Of a DNA stretch of 64,000 nt, positions 1-7,735 are shown one piece after another; within the stretch, counting starts at the first letter, position 1, and each line of letters starts with the position of its first letter. The notes below the pieces were generated by a model. The model made no database searches, had not been told where the DNA came from, and saw only the letters and a program-made list of their open reading frames with translations. Both the position numbers and the translations under genes were made by a program. This stretch comes from JBCBSK01 sp965250105 (lineage in GTDB: Bacteria > Pseudomonadota > Alphaproteobacteria > Rhizobiales > Tepidamorphaceae). The stretch is taken from positions 1,550,001-1,614,000 of the forward strand of contig OZ252290.1 in assembly GCA_965250105.1 (NCBI GenBank). Reading direction: 5' to 3'.

Positions 1-1
1 C

Positions 2-883
2 ATGGCAGACGTGACAGACCGCGCCGCCATCGGCCCGATCGCCAAGGCCCGCTCCTGGCGCCGCGACTTCGTCGCCCGTTATCCGGTCGCCTTCGTCGGC
101 GCGCTGATCCTCGTCGTCATGGCGTTCGCTGCGGTGGCCGCGCCGCTCATCGCGCCGATTCCGCCGACCGACCTCAACCCCGCCGTCAGGCTGAGCCCGC
201 CGAGCGCCGCCCACTGGTTCGGCACCGACATGTTCGGCCGCGACGTCTGGAGCCGCACGGTCTATGGCGCGCGGGTGTCGCTGATCGTCGGCATCACGGT
301 GGCGGTGCTGGCGGTCGCGATCGGCCTCGTGGTCGGCCTCGTCTCGGGCTATATACGCTGGCTCGACGGCATCGTCATGCGCGTCATGGACGGGCTGATG
401 GCGATCCCCGGCATCCTGCTGGCCATCGCGCTGGTTTCCCTGTCCGGCGCCTCGCTGACCACCGTCATCATCGCCATCACCATTCCCGAGATCCCGCGCG
501 TCGTCCGGCTCGTGCGTTCGGTCGTCCTGAGCGTGCGCGAGGAACCCTATGTCGAGGCGGCGATTTCCATGGGCACGGCGATGCCGCTGGTCCTGTGGCG
601 CCATGTGCTGCCCAACACGGTGCCGCCGCTGATTGTCCAGGCGACCTATGTCTGCGCCTCGGCGATGCTGCTCGAAGCGCTCCTGTCCTTCCTCGGCGCC
701 GGCACGCCGCCGGAAATCCCGAGCTGGGGCAATATGATGGCCGAGGCGCGGCTGTTCTTCCAACTGGCGCCGTGGATCATCTTCTTCCCCGGCATCGCGC
801 TCGCGCTGACCATTCTGGCCGTCAACGTTCTGGGCGACGCCCTGCGCGACCGGCTCGACCCGAAACTCGCCCGCAGGCTCTGA
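2..883 (+). CDS. Peptide/nickel-type ABC transporter permease (DppC/OppC family)
   Basis: This is an inner-membrane permease of a binding-protein-dependent ABC importer for peptides or similar solutes. The 293-residue length fits the DppC/OppC family. A charged N-terminus (residues 1-30) is followed by a first membrane segment around residues 31-50, a periplasmic loop containing the family motif HWFGTDMFGRDVWSR, and about five further membrane helices. The EAA loop that contacts the ATPase is visible at about residues 185-205 (EAAISMGTAMPLVLWRHVLPN). The gene ends 4 bases before the ATPase gene downstream, so the two are one operon; the partner permease and binding protein would lie left of the window. 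The ATG is at the second base of the window, so its ribosome binding site cannot be seen. The substrate cannot be deduced. Confidence 0.9.
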   Translation: MADVTDRAAIGPIAKARSWRRDFVARYPVAFVGALILVVMAFAAVAAPLIAPIPPTDLNPAVRLSPPSAAHWFGTDMFGRDVWSRTVYGARVSLIVGITVAVLAVAIGLVVGLVSGYIRWLDGIVMRVMDGLMAIPGILLAIALVSLSGASLTTVIIAITIPEIPRVVRLVRSVVLSVREEPYVEAAISMGTAMPLVLWRHVLPNTVPPLIVQATYVCASAMLLEALLSFLGAGTPPEIPSWGNMMAEARLFFQLAPWIIFFPGIALALTILAVNVLGDALRDRLDPKLARRL

Positions 884-887
884 CGCG

Positions 888-2546
888 ATGGACATGACCA
901 ATTCGTCTCCGCATGCCGATGCCCACCCGCAGGTTCTCGACGTTCGCGGCCTGACCGTGAAGCTGCCCGACGGCGCCGACCGGACCAATGCCGTCGAGGA
1001 CATCTCGGTCACCGTGGGCCGCGAGGAGATCGTCTGCATCGTCGGCGAATCCGGCTCCGGCAAGTCGGTCACCGCCTTCACCTGCATGGGCCTTCTGCCG
1101 AAGAAACAACTGCGACCGACCGCCGGCGAGATCCTGTTCGACGGCGACGACCTCCTGAAGAAGAGCGACCGCGAGATGCGCGATCTCCGGGGCGCGCGTC
1201 TGTCGATGATCTTCCAGGAGCCGATGACCGCGCTCAATCCGGTCATGAAGGTCGGCCAGCAGATCGAGGAAGTGCTCAAGATCCACGGCGCGATGAGCCC
1301 GCGCGAGCGCGCCGAGCGCGTCGTCGAGATCATGGACCTGGTGCATCTGCCCGATCCCCGATCCATGGTGTCGGCCTATCCGCACCAGCTCTCGGGCGGC
1401 CAGCGCCAGCGCATCATGATCGCCTCGGCGCTGGTGCTCGACCCCGCGCTTCTGATCGCCGACGAGCCGACCACGGCGCTCGACGTGACGACCCAGAAAC
1501 AGATCCTCAAGCTCGTGCGCGAGATGATGGAGCGCCGCAAGACCGGCGTCCTGTTCATCACCCACGATTTCGGCGTCGTCGCCGAGATCGCCGACCGGGT
1601 GGTCGTCATGCAGAACGGCCGGATCGTGGAAAGCGGCACCGCCGACGAGGTGTTGCGCCGGCCCAAGGCCAATTACACCCAGATGCTGATCCGCTCGGTG
1701 CCAAGCATGCACCCGCCCGAGCGCGAACCGCATGACAAGGCGCCGGTCGCGCTCGAAACCAGCGACCTCAACAAGACCTATGGCACGACGGGCTTCCTGC
1801 AGAAGGGTCGCGTCGTCAAGGCGGCATCGGACGTCAATCTGACCGTCCGGCGCGGCGAGACGCTGGGCATCGTCGGCGAATCCGGCTCCGGCAAGTCGAC
1901 GGTGGCGCGCTGCGTGGTGCGCCTCGTCGATCCGAGTTCGGGCGAGATCCGCATTCACGGCAATGACGTGGCGAGCCTGTCGCCGGGCGCCCTCAGGCCG
2001 CATCGCAAACGCGTGCAGATCGTCTTCCAGGACCCCTATCGCTCGCTCAATCCGCGCCGCACGGTGGGCGCGTCGATCATCGAGGGGCCGACCAATTTCG
2101 GCGCCAGCCGGGACGACGCGATCGCCAAGGCGCGCGATCTGATGCGGCTCGTCGGCCTCGAACCCGATGCCATCGACCGGTTTCCGCACCAGTTCTCCGG
2201 GGGCCAGCGCCAGCGCATCTGCATCGCCCGGGCGCTCGCCATGGAGCCGGAAGTCTTGATCGCCGACGAGGCGGTCTCGGCGCTCGACGTGTCTGTCCAG
2301 GCGCAAGTACTCGACCTGATCGACGACGTGCGCCAAAAATTCAACCTCGCCGTCCTGTTCATCACCCATGATCTCAGGGTGGCGGCCCAGATCTGCGACC
2401 GGATCGCGGTGATGTATAAGGGCGAGGTGGTCGAGGAAGGCCCGACGCAGACGGTGTTCGGCAATCCGCGACACGACTATACGAAGATGCTGTTCGATGC
2501 CGCCCCCGGGCGCGGCTTCGAATTCGGCACCTTCGAGGCCGCCTGA
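888..2546 (+). CDS. Dual-domain peptide ABC transporter ATP-binding protein (DppD-DppF fusion type)
   Basis: This cytoplasmic ATPase energises the importer whose permease is encoded 4 bases upstream. At 552 residues it carries two complete nucleotide-binding domains in one chain. Domain 1 (about 15-270) has Walker A GESGSGKS, signature LSGGQRQR and Walker B LLIADEPTTALD. Domain 2 (about 285-540) has a second GESGSGKS, FSGGQRQR and VLIADEAVSALD. An oligopeptide-transporter C-terminal extension follows each domain. The fused form is common in alphaproteobacteria and replaces separate DppD and DppF proteins. An in-frame ATG two codons downstream is an alternative start. The second Walker B has Ala where the first has Pro, which I regard as normal for OppF-like halves. 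Confidence 0.93.
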   Translation: MDMTNSSPHADAHPQVLDVRGLTVKLPDGADRTNAVEDISVTVGREEIVCIVGESGSGKSVTAFTCMGLLPKKQLRPTAGEILFDGDDLLKKSDREMRDLRGARLSMIFQEPMTALNPVMKVGQQIEEVLKIHGAMSPRERAERVVEIMDLVHLPDPRSMVSAYPHQLSGGQRQRIMIASALVLDPALLIADEPTTALDVTTQKQILKLVREMMERRKTGVLFITHDFGVVAEIADRVVVMQNGRIVESGTADEVLRRPKANYTQMLIRSVPSMHPPEREPHDKAPVALETSDLNKTYGTTGFLQKGRVVKAASDVNLTVRRGETLGIVGESGSGKSTVARCVVRLVDPSSGEIRIHGNDVASLSPGALRPHRKRVQIVFQDPYRSLNPRRTVGASIIEGPTNFGASRDDAIAKARDLMRLVGLEPDAIDRFPHQFSGGQRQRICIARALAMEPEVLIADEAVSALDVSVQAQVLDLIDDVRQKFNLAVLFITHDLRVAAQICDRIAVMYKGEVVEEGPTQTVFGNPRHDYTKMLFDAAPGRGFEFGTFEAA

Positions 2547-2647
2547 CCGCCTCAGGCCGACGCCGCGACAGCGCCCGATCCGCCTTGCCGATGCCGCATC
2601 GGGCTGCGACCCTGTCGGAGACGCGGTTCGATTCGGAGACCTTCCTG

Positions 2648-3025
2648 ATGATCATCCGTTTTCCCGGCGCCGCCGGCCGGCTCGCGGCGCCGGTGGCCGC
2701 GCTCGCGCTGCTCATCCCGACAGCGGACCTCCGCGCCGAGGACACGACCTGGGCCGATCTCTCCGGTCAGGCCATCGCGGAAGCCTTGTGCGCGCAATGC
2801 CATGCCGTCGGCCTGCACGATACGAGCGCCGATCCGGGCGCTCCGCCCTTCCGCATCCTGGCCCAGCGCTGGCCGCTCGAATATCTCGAAGAGGCGCTGG
2901 CCGAGGGCATCGTGGTCGGCCACGGCGCGCCGGACATGCCGGAATACAGCTTCTCGCCCGACGAGATCGGCGCCCTGCTCGGCTACATGGCGACGATCCA
3001 AGTGCCGGCCGAAACCTCGGAGTAG
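2648..3025 (+). CDS. Small secreted c-type cytochrome
   Basis: This is a periplasmic single-haem cytochrome c of about 125 residues. I chose the ATG at 2648 because a GGAG lies about 9 bases upstream and the product then begins with a clean signal peptide (hydrophobic APVAALALLIP, cleavage probably near residue 30). An upstream in-frame ATG at 2585 would add 21 residues without signal-peptide character. The haem attachment motif CAQCH is near residue 48 and a probable axial methionine lies in GAPDMPEYSF near residue 100, the expected spacing for class I cytochromes c. It stops 4 bases before mmcB and may be co-transcribed with it. Electron donor and acceptor are unknown. Confidence 0.82.
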   Translation: MIIRFPGAAGRLAAPVAALALLIPTADLRAEDTTWADLSGQAIAEALCAQCHAVGLHDTSADPGAPPFRILAQRWPLEYLEEALAEGIVVGHGAPDMPEYSFSPDEIGALLGYMATIQVPAETSE

Positions 3026-3029
3026 ACAG

Positions 3030-3539
3030 TTGGCCGCGCCCGGCAGCTCGCATCTCTTCACGCCCGGCCCGGCGCCCGCCCGGCCCGACGGCCGGCAGTC
3101 TGCGACGGCCCTCAATATCCGTCGCGGCACGATGCGCTATCTGCACCATCTCGGTTTCGCGGCCATACCGGAAATGGTCCTCGCCGACGGCCGGCGGGCG
3201 GATCTCGCCGCCATCGGCCCGCGCGGCGAGATCTGGATCGTCGAGATCAAATCGAGCGCGGCCGATCTCGCCGCCGACCGCAAATGGCCGGACTATCGCG
3301 CGTTCTGCGACAGCTTGTGGTTCGCTACCCTGCCCGACCTGACCGGGCTGCCTTTTCCCGAAGATGCCGGCCTCATCGCGGCCGACGCGCATGGCGCGGA
3401 CGCGCTGCGCCAAGCCCCGTCGCATGCATTGCCAGCAGCCCGCCGCAAGGCGATGCTCATCCGGCTGTCGACGGCCGCCGCCCAGCGGTTGGCGCGCCTA
3501 GAAGACCCGCTGGCGCTCGACGACCTGCCCCGGCTGTGA
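3030..3539 (+). CDS. mmcB: MmcB family DNA repair protein
   Basis: MmcB is a nuclease-fold repair protein known in Caulobacter as part of the mitomycin-C damage response. The product is about 169 residues. The family motifs RRADLAAIGPRGEIWIVEIKSS and DRKWPDYRAFCD are clear, the latter with the Asp/Glu/Lys pattern of a restriction-endonuclease-like core. The first in-frame ATG (3132) falls inside the conserved domain, so translation must start earlier. TTG at 3030 has a GGAG 7 bases upstream and keeps the conserved TALNIRRG segment, so I chose it. The gene converges on the response regulator gene with 12 bases between stop codons. Confidence 0.85.
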   Translation: MAAPGSSHLFTPGPAPARPDGRQSATALNIRRGTMRYLHHLGFAAIPEMVLADGRRADLAAIGPRGEIWIVEIKSSAADLAADRKWPDYRAFCDSLWFATLPDLTGLPFPEDAGLIAADAHGADALRQAPSHALPAARRKAMLIRLSTAAAQRLARLEDPLALDDLPRL

Positions 3540-3551
3540 CCTGGGCGCGGT

Positions 3552-4142
3552 CTAGCGCGGCGCGCGCTTGGCCAGGATCCGCTGCAGCGTGCGCCGGTGC
3601 ATGTTGAGCCGGCGAGCGGTCTCCGAGACATTGCGGTCGCACTGCTCATAGACCCGCTGGATATGTTCCCAGCGCACCCGGTCGGCCGACATCGGGTTTT
3701 CCGGCGGCTCGGGCAGCCTTTCGCCGGTCGCCGTCAGCGCGGCGAAGATGTCGTCGGCATCGGCCGGCTTGGCGAGATAATCCACCGCGCCGAGCTTCAC
3801 CGCCGTGACCGCCGTCGCGATGTTGCCGTAGCCGGTCAGGATCACCGTGCGCGCATCGGGCCGCACCGCCTTGAGCCGCTGCACCACCGTCAGCCCGTTG
3901 CCGTCTTCGAGCCGCATGTCGACCAGCGCATAGGCCGGCGGGTCGGCCACGACCCGGCCGAGGCCTTCCTCGACGCTTTCGGCCGTCACCACATCGAAGC
4001 CACGCCGCTCCATGGCGCGCGCCACGCGCTGCACGAAGGCGCGGTCGTCGTCGAGGATCAACAGGGAGGTGTCGCCATCGGGCGAGATCCGGGCCGGGTC
4101 GCCGCTCGGCAATGAGGTGCTGTCCATCGCCACCATCGCCAT
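3552..4142 (-). CDS. actR: Redox response regulator, ActR/RegA/PrrA family
   Basis: This DNA-binding response regulator of a global redox/acid-response system has 196 residues, close to the usual RegA length. The receiver domain occupies residues 25-140, with acidic residues LDDD near 30-33, phosphoacceptor Asp75 in YALVDMRLEDG, and a Lys in YLAKPAD. A proline linker leads to a Fis-type helix-turn-helix at about 162-192 (NVSETARRLNMHRRTLQRIL), which is highly characteristic of this family. The ATG follows the sensor kinase stop after one base (TAG-T-ATG), with AAAGGA 7 bases upstream, so the two proteins are probably translationally coupled. In relatives the targets include respiration, carbon and nitrogen metabolism. 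Confidence 0.93.
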   Translation of the reverse strand: MAMVAMDSTSLPSGDPARISPDGDTSLLILDDDRAFVQRVARAMERRGFDVVTAESVEEGLGRVVADPPAYALVDMRLEDGNGLTVVQRLKAVRPDARTVILTGYGNIATAVTAVKLGAVDYLAKPADADDIFAALTATGERLPEPPENPMSADRVRWEHIQRVYEQCDRNVSETARRLNMHRRTLQRILAKRAPR

Positions 4143-4143
4143 A

Positions 4144-5640
4144 CTATGTCCTTTCCGTCTCGATCGCCGCCGACGCGCCGTGGGTCGCACGCCGCTCGGC
4201 CGCCGCATCGCCGGCCACCGGCCAGCGACTATCCGTGTCATAAATACGTTGCGTTCGCCAATTGGGATTGCTCCCATCTTCCAAGACCCGGCGCGGCCAT
4301 CTAACACGCACCACGGCGCCGCTGTCCGGCTTGCGCCGGTTGGCGAAGGAGATCTCGGCGCCCGACCGCTCGAGCAGCGTCTTGGCGATGAACACGCCAA
4401 GCCCCAGCCCCTCGGCATCCGGCCCACGTCCCGACGGCCCCGCGACCTGGCGGCGGGTCAGGAAGGGTTCGCCGAGATGGGTCAGGATCTCGGCGTGAAA
4501 ACCCGGCCCGTCATCGCTGATCTCGATCGTCACATCGGTGTCGGTCCATTGCGCGTCGATCGCGGCCTTCGCACGGGCGAAGTCGACCGCATTCTCCAGG
4601 AGATTGCCGAGACCATGGGTAATGCCGGGATTGCGCCGGCCGGCGGGTTCGGGATCGGGACCGGCCGTCGACACCGCCACCTCGATGCCGAGATTGCGGT
4701 GCGGCGCGGCGATGTCCTCGAGCAGGCTCGACATGGCGACCTGCTCGAGCGGCCCGCCGGGATCGCTGCCGAGCGAGCCGATCTTGCGCAGGATCGTGCG
4801 GCAGCGCTCGACCTCGGCCTGCAACAGGCGGACATCGTCGCCGATCGGCTCGCCGGCGCGCGTGTCGCGCACCAGTTCCTTGACGACGAGGGCGATGGTG
4901 CCGAGCGGGGTGCCCAGTTCATGGGCCGCCGCCGCGGCGAGACCGTCTATCGCGCTCAGATGCTGCTCGCGGGCCAGGACAAGCTCGGTGGCCGACAGCG
5001 CATCGGCCAGTTGCCGCGCCTCCTCGGCGACCCGCCAGACATAAAGCGACATGAAGGCGACCGACAGCACGATGGCGACCCAGACGCCGGTGACATAGAG
5101 CCCCGGCAGTTCGAACCCGGCCTCCGGCCACCAGGGCAGCGGCAGATACCACAATGCCAGCATGGTCACCGGCAGGACGACCACCCCGCCGAGCATGATC
5201 GTGTTGCGCGGCGGCAGGATGCCGGCGGCGATCAGCACCGGCACGACGATCAGAAAGGCGAAGGGATTGGTCAGCCCGCCGGTCAGCGCGAGAAGGGCGG
5301 CGAGCTGCAGGACGTCATAGGTGAGATAGCCCATGGCGGCCCGCGCCGACAGCCTGTGGGAGGCGGGAAAGCGCAGGGTGAGCACGATATTGAGGACCGC
5401 CGACAACGCGACGATGGCGAAACAGGCCGCCACCGGCAGCGGAAAGCCGAGCCCTTCATGGACGATCAGGAGCGCCAGCGTCTGGCCCGCGACCGCGATC
5501 CAGCGCAGCCGCACCAGCGTCTGAAGCCGGATCCGACGGATCGCGTTCTCCGACCGGAGCGGCTGGGACGGCGGTGCCTCGGCCTCGTTCGCGGCGGATG
5601 CCGGACCAGCCGTCGCGGCTTGCGTCATCGTGTCACTCAT
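4144..5640 (-). CDS. actS: Redox sensor histidine kinase, ActS/RegB/PrrB family
   Basis: This inner-membrane kinase phosphorylates the regulator encoded immediately downstream. From the ATG at 5640 it has 498 residues: about six membrane helices (45-205), then a dimerisation/phosphoacceptor domain and an HATPase domain (N-box NLLENAVDFA, DDGPGF, GLGLGVFIA). The quinone-sensing signature GGLTNPF is at residues 121-127. Phosphoacceptor His240 lies in AAAAHELGTPL, and a cysteine sits exactly 40 residues later (Cys280), the same spacing as His225/Cys265 of Rhodobacter RegB, so both known redox inputs look intact. An upstream in-frame start would add 42 low-complexity residues and is less likely. 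A 9-bp inverted repeat lies about 60 bases upstream of the start. Confidence 0.93.
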   Translation of the reverse strand: MSDTMTQAATAGPASAANEAEAPPSQPLRSENAIRRIRLQTLVRLRWIAVAGQTLALLIVHEGLGFPLPVAACFAIVALSAVLNIVLTLRFPASHRLSARAAMGYLTYDVLQLAALLALTGGLTNPFAFLIVVPVLIAAGILPPRNTIMLGGVVVLPVTMLALWYLPLPWWPEAGFELPGLYVTGVWVAIVLSVAFMSLYVWRVAEEARQLADALSATELVLAREQHLSAIDGLAAAAAHELGTPLGTIALVVKELVRDTRAGEPIGDDVRLLQAEVERCRTILRKIGSLGSDPGGPLEQVAMSSLLEDIAAPHRNLGIEVAVSTAGPDPEPAGRRNPGITHGLGNLLENAVDFARAKAAIDAQWTDTDVTIEISDDGPGFHAEILTHLGEPFLTRRQVAGPSGRGPDAEGLGLGVFIAKTLLERSGAEISFANRRKPDSGAVVRVRWPRRVLEDGSNPNWRTQRIYDTDSRWPVAGDAAAERRATHGASAAIETERT

Positions 5641-5697
5641 CCTGTCCAAACACCGCCTGGCGCCCTCGCGGCCGATCGCGACGGGACGGCCCGGTAT

Positions 5698-5722
5698 CGC
5701 GATATCGTGTTTGGATATCGCG
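5698..5722. promoter_or_regulatory. Perfect 9-7-9 inverted repeat in the actS/ABC divergent promoter region
   Basis: CGCGATATC (5698-5706), 7 bases, then GATATCGCG (5714-5722) form a perfect inverted repeat. It lies between the divergently read kinase gene (start 5640) and ABC exporter gene (start 5868), 58 bases upstream of the kinase start. A nested TATCGCGATA palindrome sits at 5695-5704. The size and position fit an operator for a dimeric regulator, but no protein can be named. Confidence 0.45.
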
Positions 5723-5867
5723 TTTGCCATGCCGCCATCGCGTGGCCGCGTCCCGTCCGGCGGCAACGCCAGATCGGGCGAATTGACGTATATATCGCCG
5801 TGATGCGGCGTCCCAGTCGAGCCATCCGGCCGCCGCAGGCGAACAATAGCCTAGCAGGAACCTTATC

Positions 5868-6647
5868 ATGGGCGGACCCGCCATCGCCGTTTCCGGCCTC
5901 GGCAAGTCATACGGCGCCGTCGTCGCGGTTGATCACGTGACCTTCGAGATCGCGCGCGGCTCGGTCACCGGCCTGCTGGGCGGCAATGGCGCCGGCAAGA
6001 CGACGACGATCGCCATGATCATGGGACTGGTGCTGCCATCGGCCGGCGCGATCGAGGTGCTCGGACACGACATGCTGGCCGACCGCCATGCCGCGCTCAA
6101 GCGCATGAATTTCGAAAGCCCCTATGTCGACATGCCGCTGCGGCTGACCGTGCGGCAGAACCTGACGGTGTTCGGCACGCTCTATGGCGTCTCCGGGCTC
6201 AAGGCGCGCATCGCCGAGACAGCGGACAACTTGGACCTGACCCATCTCCTCGACAGGCCGACGGGCAAGCTGTCGGCCGGGCAGAAGACCCGCGTCAGCC
6301 TCGCCAAGGCGCTGATCAACGACCCCGAACTGCTTTTGCTCGACGAGCCGACCGCCTCGCTCGATCCGGATACCGCCGACTGGGTGCGCGGCCATCTGAG
6401 CCGCTATCGCGAGACCCGGAACGCCACGATCCTCCTGGCGTCGCACAACATGCCCGAGGTCGAGCGCATGTGCGATCGCGTCCTGATGATGCAGGCCGGC
6501 CGCATCGTCGATGACGGGGCGCCGGCGGCGCTTCTGGCGAAATACGGCCGGGCGACGCTCGAAGACGTGTTCCTCGACGTCGCGCGCAACCGGCGCACGG
6601 GTCAGGCGGACACAGGCGAAACAGCCGACCTGGAGCCGCGACCATGA
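5868..6647 (+). CDS. ABC-2 type exporter ATP-binding protein
   Basis: This is the ATPase subunit of an ABC-2 type exporter (NatA/NodI-like architecture). In 259 residues it shows Walker A GGNGAGKTTT near residue 42, signature LSAGQKTR, Walker B LLLLDEPTASLD and a switch histidine in LLASHNMPEVERMCD. The start has AGGAA 7 bases upstream. Its stop overlaps the start of the permease gene (ATGA), so the two are made together. NodI is the closest textbook relative in fold and partner type, but no nodulation genes are nearby and the substrate is unknown. Confidence 0.9.
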   Translation: MGGPAIAVSGLGKSYGAVVAVDHVTFEIARGSVTGLLGGNGAGKTTTIAMIMGLVLPSAGAIEVLGHDMLADRHAALKRMNFESPYVDMPLRLTVRQNLTVFGTLYGVSGLKARIAETADNLDLTHLLDRPTGKLSAGQKTRVSLAKALINDPELLLLDEPTASLDPDTADWVRGHLSRYRETRNATILLASHNMPEVERMCDRVLMMQAGRIVDDGAPAALLAKYGRATLEDVFLDVARNRRTGQADTGETADLEPRP

Positions 6648-7474
6648 CCGACGCGACCACGCCGGCGACCGACGGCATCGGCTTCAGCGCGCGCCGGGTC
6701 GGCGCCATGGTGCTGCGCCACTGGTATCTGTTGCGCTCGTCCTGGCCGCGCACCTTCGAGCTCATCTACTGGCCGACGGTGCAGATGCTGATGTGGGGTT
6801 TCTTCCAGCTCTATCTCGTCGAAACCTCGAGCGCCTTCGCCCAGGCTGCCGGCGTGCTGCTCGGCGCGATCCTTCTGTGGGACGTCCTGTTCCGTGGCCA
6901 GCTCGGCTTCTCGCTGTCCTTTCTCGAGGAGATGTGGTCGCGCAATATGGGCCACCTGATGATGACGCCGCTGAAGCCGGCGGAATTCGTCGCCTCGCTG
7001 ATGGCGATGAGCCTGATCCGGGTCGGCATCGGCTTCGTGCCGGTGACGCTGCTGGCCATCCTGTTCTTCGGCTTCAATATATGGCAGCTCGGCGTCGCGC
7101 TGTCGGTGTTCTTTCTCAACCTGTTCCTGACCAGCTGGGCGCTCGGCCTGTTCGTGTCGGGGCTCGTGCTGCGCAACGGGCTCGGCGCGGAAAACCTCGC
7201 CTGGTCGCTGGCCTTCCTGATGCTGCCGCTGTGTTGCGTCTACTATCCCGTCGACACGCTGCCGGCCTGGTTGCAGACGATCGCCTATATGCTGCCGCCG
7301 ACCTATGTGTTCGAAGGCATGCGCGCGCTCATCATCGATCAGCGATTCGAGCCCGATCTCATGCTGCGCGCCTTCGGGCTGAACGTGGTCCTGTTCGCCG
7401 CCGCCTTCTGGTCGTTCATGTATTTCTACAACGCCGCGCGCCGGGCGGGCACCCTGCTCCAGCTTGGGGAGTGA
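6644..7474 (+). CDS. ABC-2 type transporter permease
   Basis: This 276-residue permease partners the ATPase encoded upstream; the ATG overlaps that gene's stop by 4 bases (ATGA). About six membrane helices are visible: residues 42-62, 65-85, 110-140, 145-165, 175-195 and 245-268. The family motif FLEEMWSRNMGHLMMTPLKPAEF is in the cytoplasmic loop, and PPTYVFEGMRALI precedes the last helix, both typical of ABC-2 (NodJ-like) permeases. It is the last gene of the two-gene unit; the 260 bases that follow form the phaZ promoter region. Confidence 0.9.
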   Translation: MTDATTPATDGIGFSARRVGAMVLRHWYLLRSSWPRTFELIYWPTVQMLMWGFFQLYLVETSSAFAQAAGVLLGAILLWDVLFRGQLGFSLSFLEEMWSRNMGHLMMTPLKPAEFVASLMAMSLIRVGIGFVPVTLLAILFFGFNIWQLGVALSVFFLNLFLTSWALGLFVSGLVLRNGLGAENLAWSLAFLMLPLCCVYYPVDTLPAWLQTIAYMLPPTYVFEGMRALIIDQRFEPDLMLRAFGLNVVLFAAAFWSFMYFYNAARRAGTLLQLGE

Positions 7475-7547
7475 CCGGCTTGTCCCGATTTTTCAATTGC
7501 ATTCGGCCGAATATGTCAGAATGATTACAATCTGCGGGATCGTTTCC

Positions 7548-7589
7548 GCAATGCAACAGGCGCGAGGCTTGCCAATTGTGCAGTGCAGC
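7548..7589 (+). promoter_or_regulatory. Putative PhaR-type sites upstream of phaZ
   Basis: Two direct copies of a GCArTGCArC element, GCAATGCAAC (7548-7557) and GCAGTGCAGC (7580-7589), lie 32 bases apart, about three helical turns, some 150-190 bases before the depolymerase start. PhaR repressors of PHB metabolism in alphaproteobacteria bind TGC/GCA-rich sequences, so this is a plausible PhaR operator. The assignment is inferred from the element's character and the downstream gene only. Confidence 0.35.
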
Positions 7590-7735
7590 GTATAGCGTTC
7601 GGGTCGAGCCGACCGTGCCGGCAGCGGCCATTTTTTGCGATTCCGACCCCGACACATGCCGGTCGCGACAGATGAGTTCCCGCCGTTTCTTGCCACGCGC
7701 GGCACCGGGGCGCCGCCTAGGAAGGATAACCGCCA

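Noticed and set aside
822..2474. A 550-codon minus-strand frame opposite the dual ATPase gene
   Set aside because: It is repetitive (the two halves mirror the duplicated ATPase domains) and has no family features, so it is a shadow of the real gene.
2560..2645. tRNA-like TTCGATTC box upstream of the cytochrome gene
   Set aside because: No acceptor stem or D and anticodon arms can be drawn around it.
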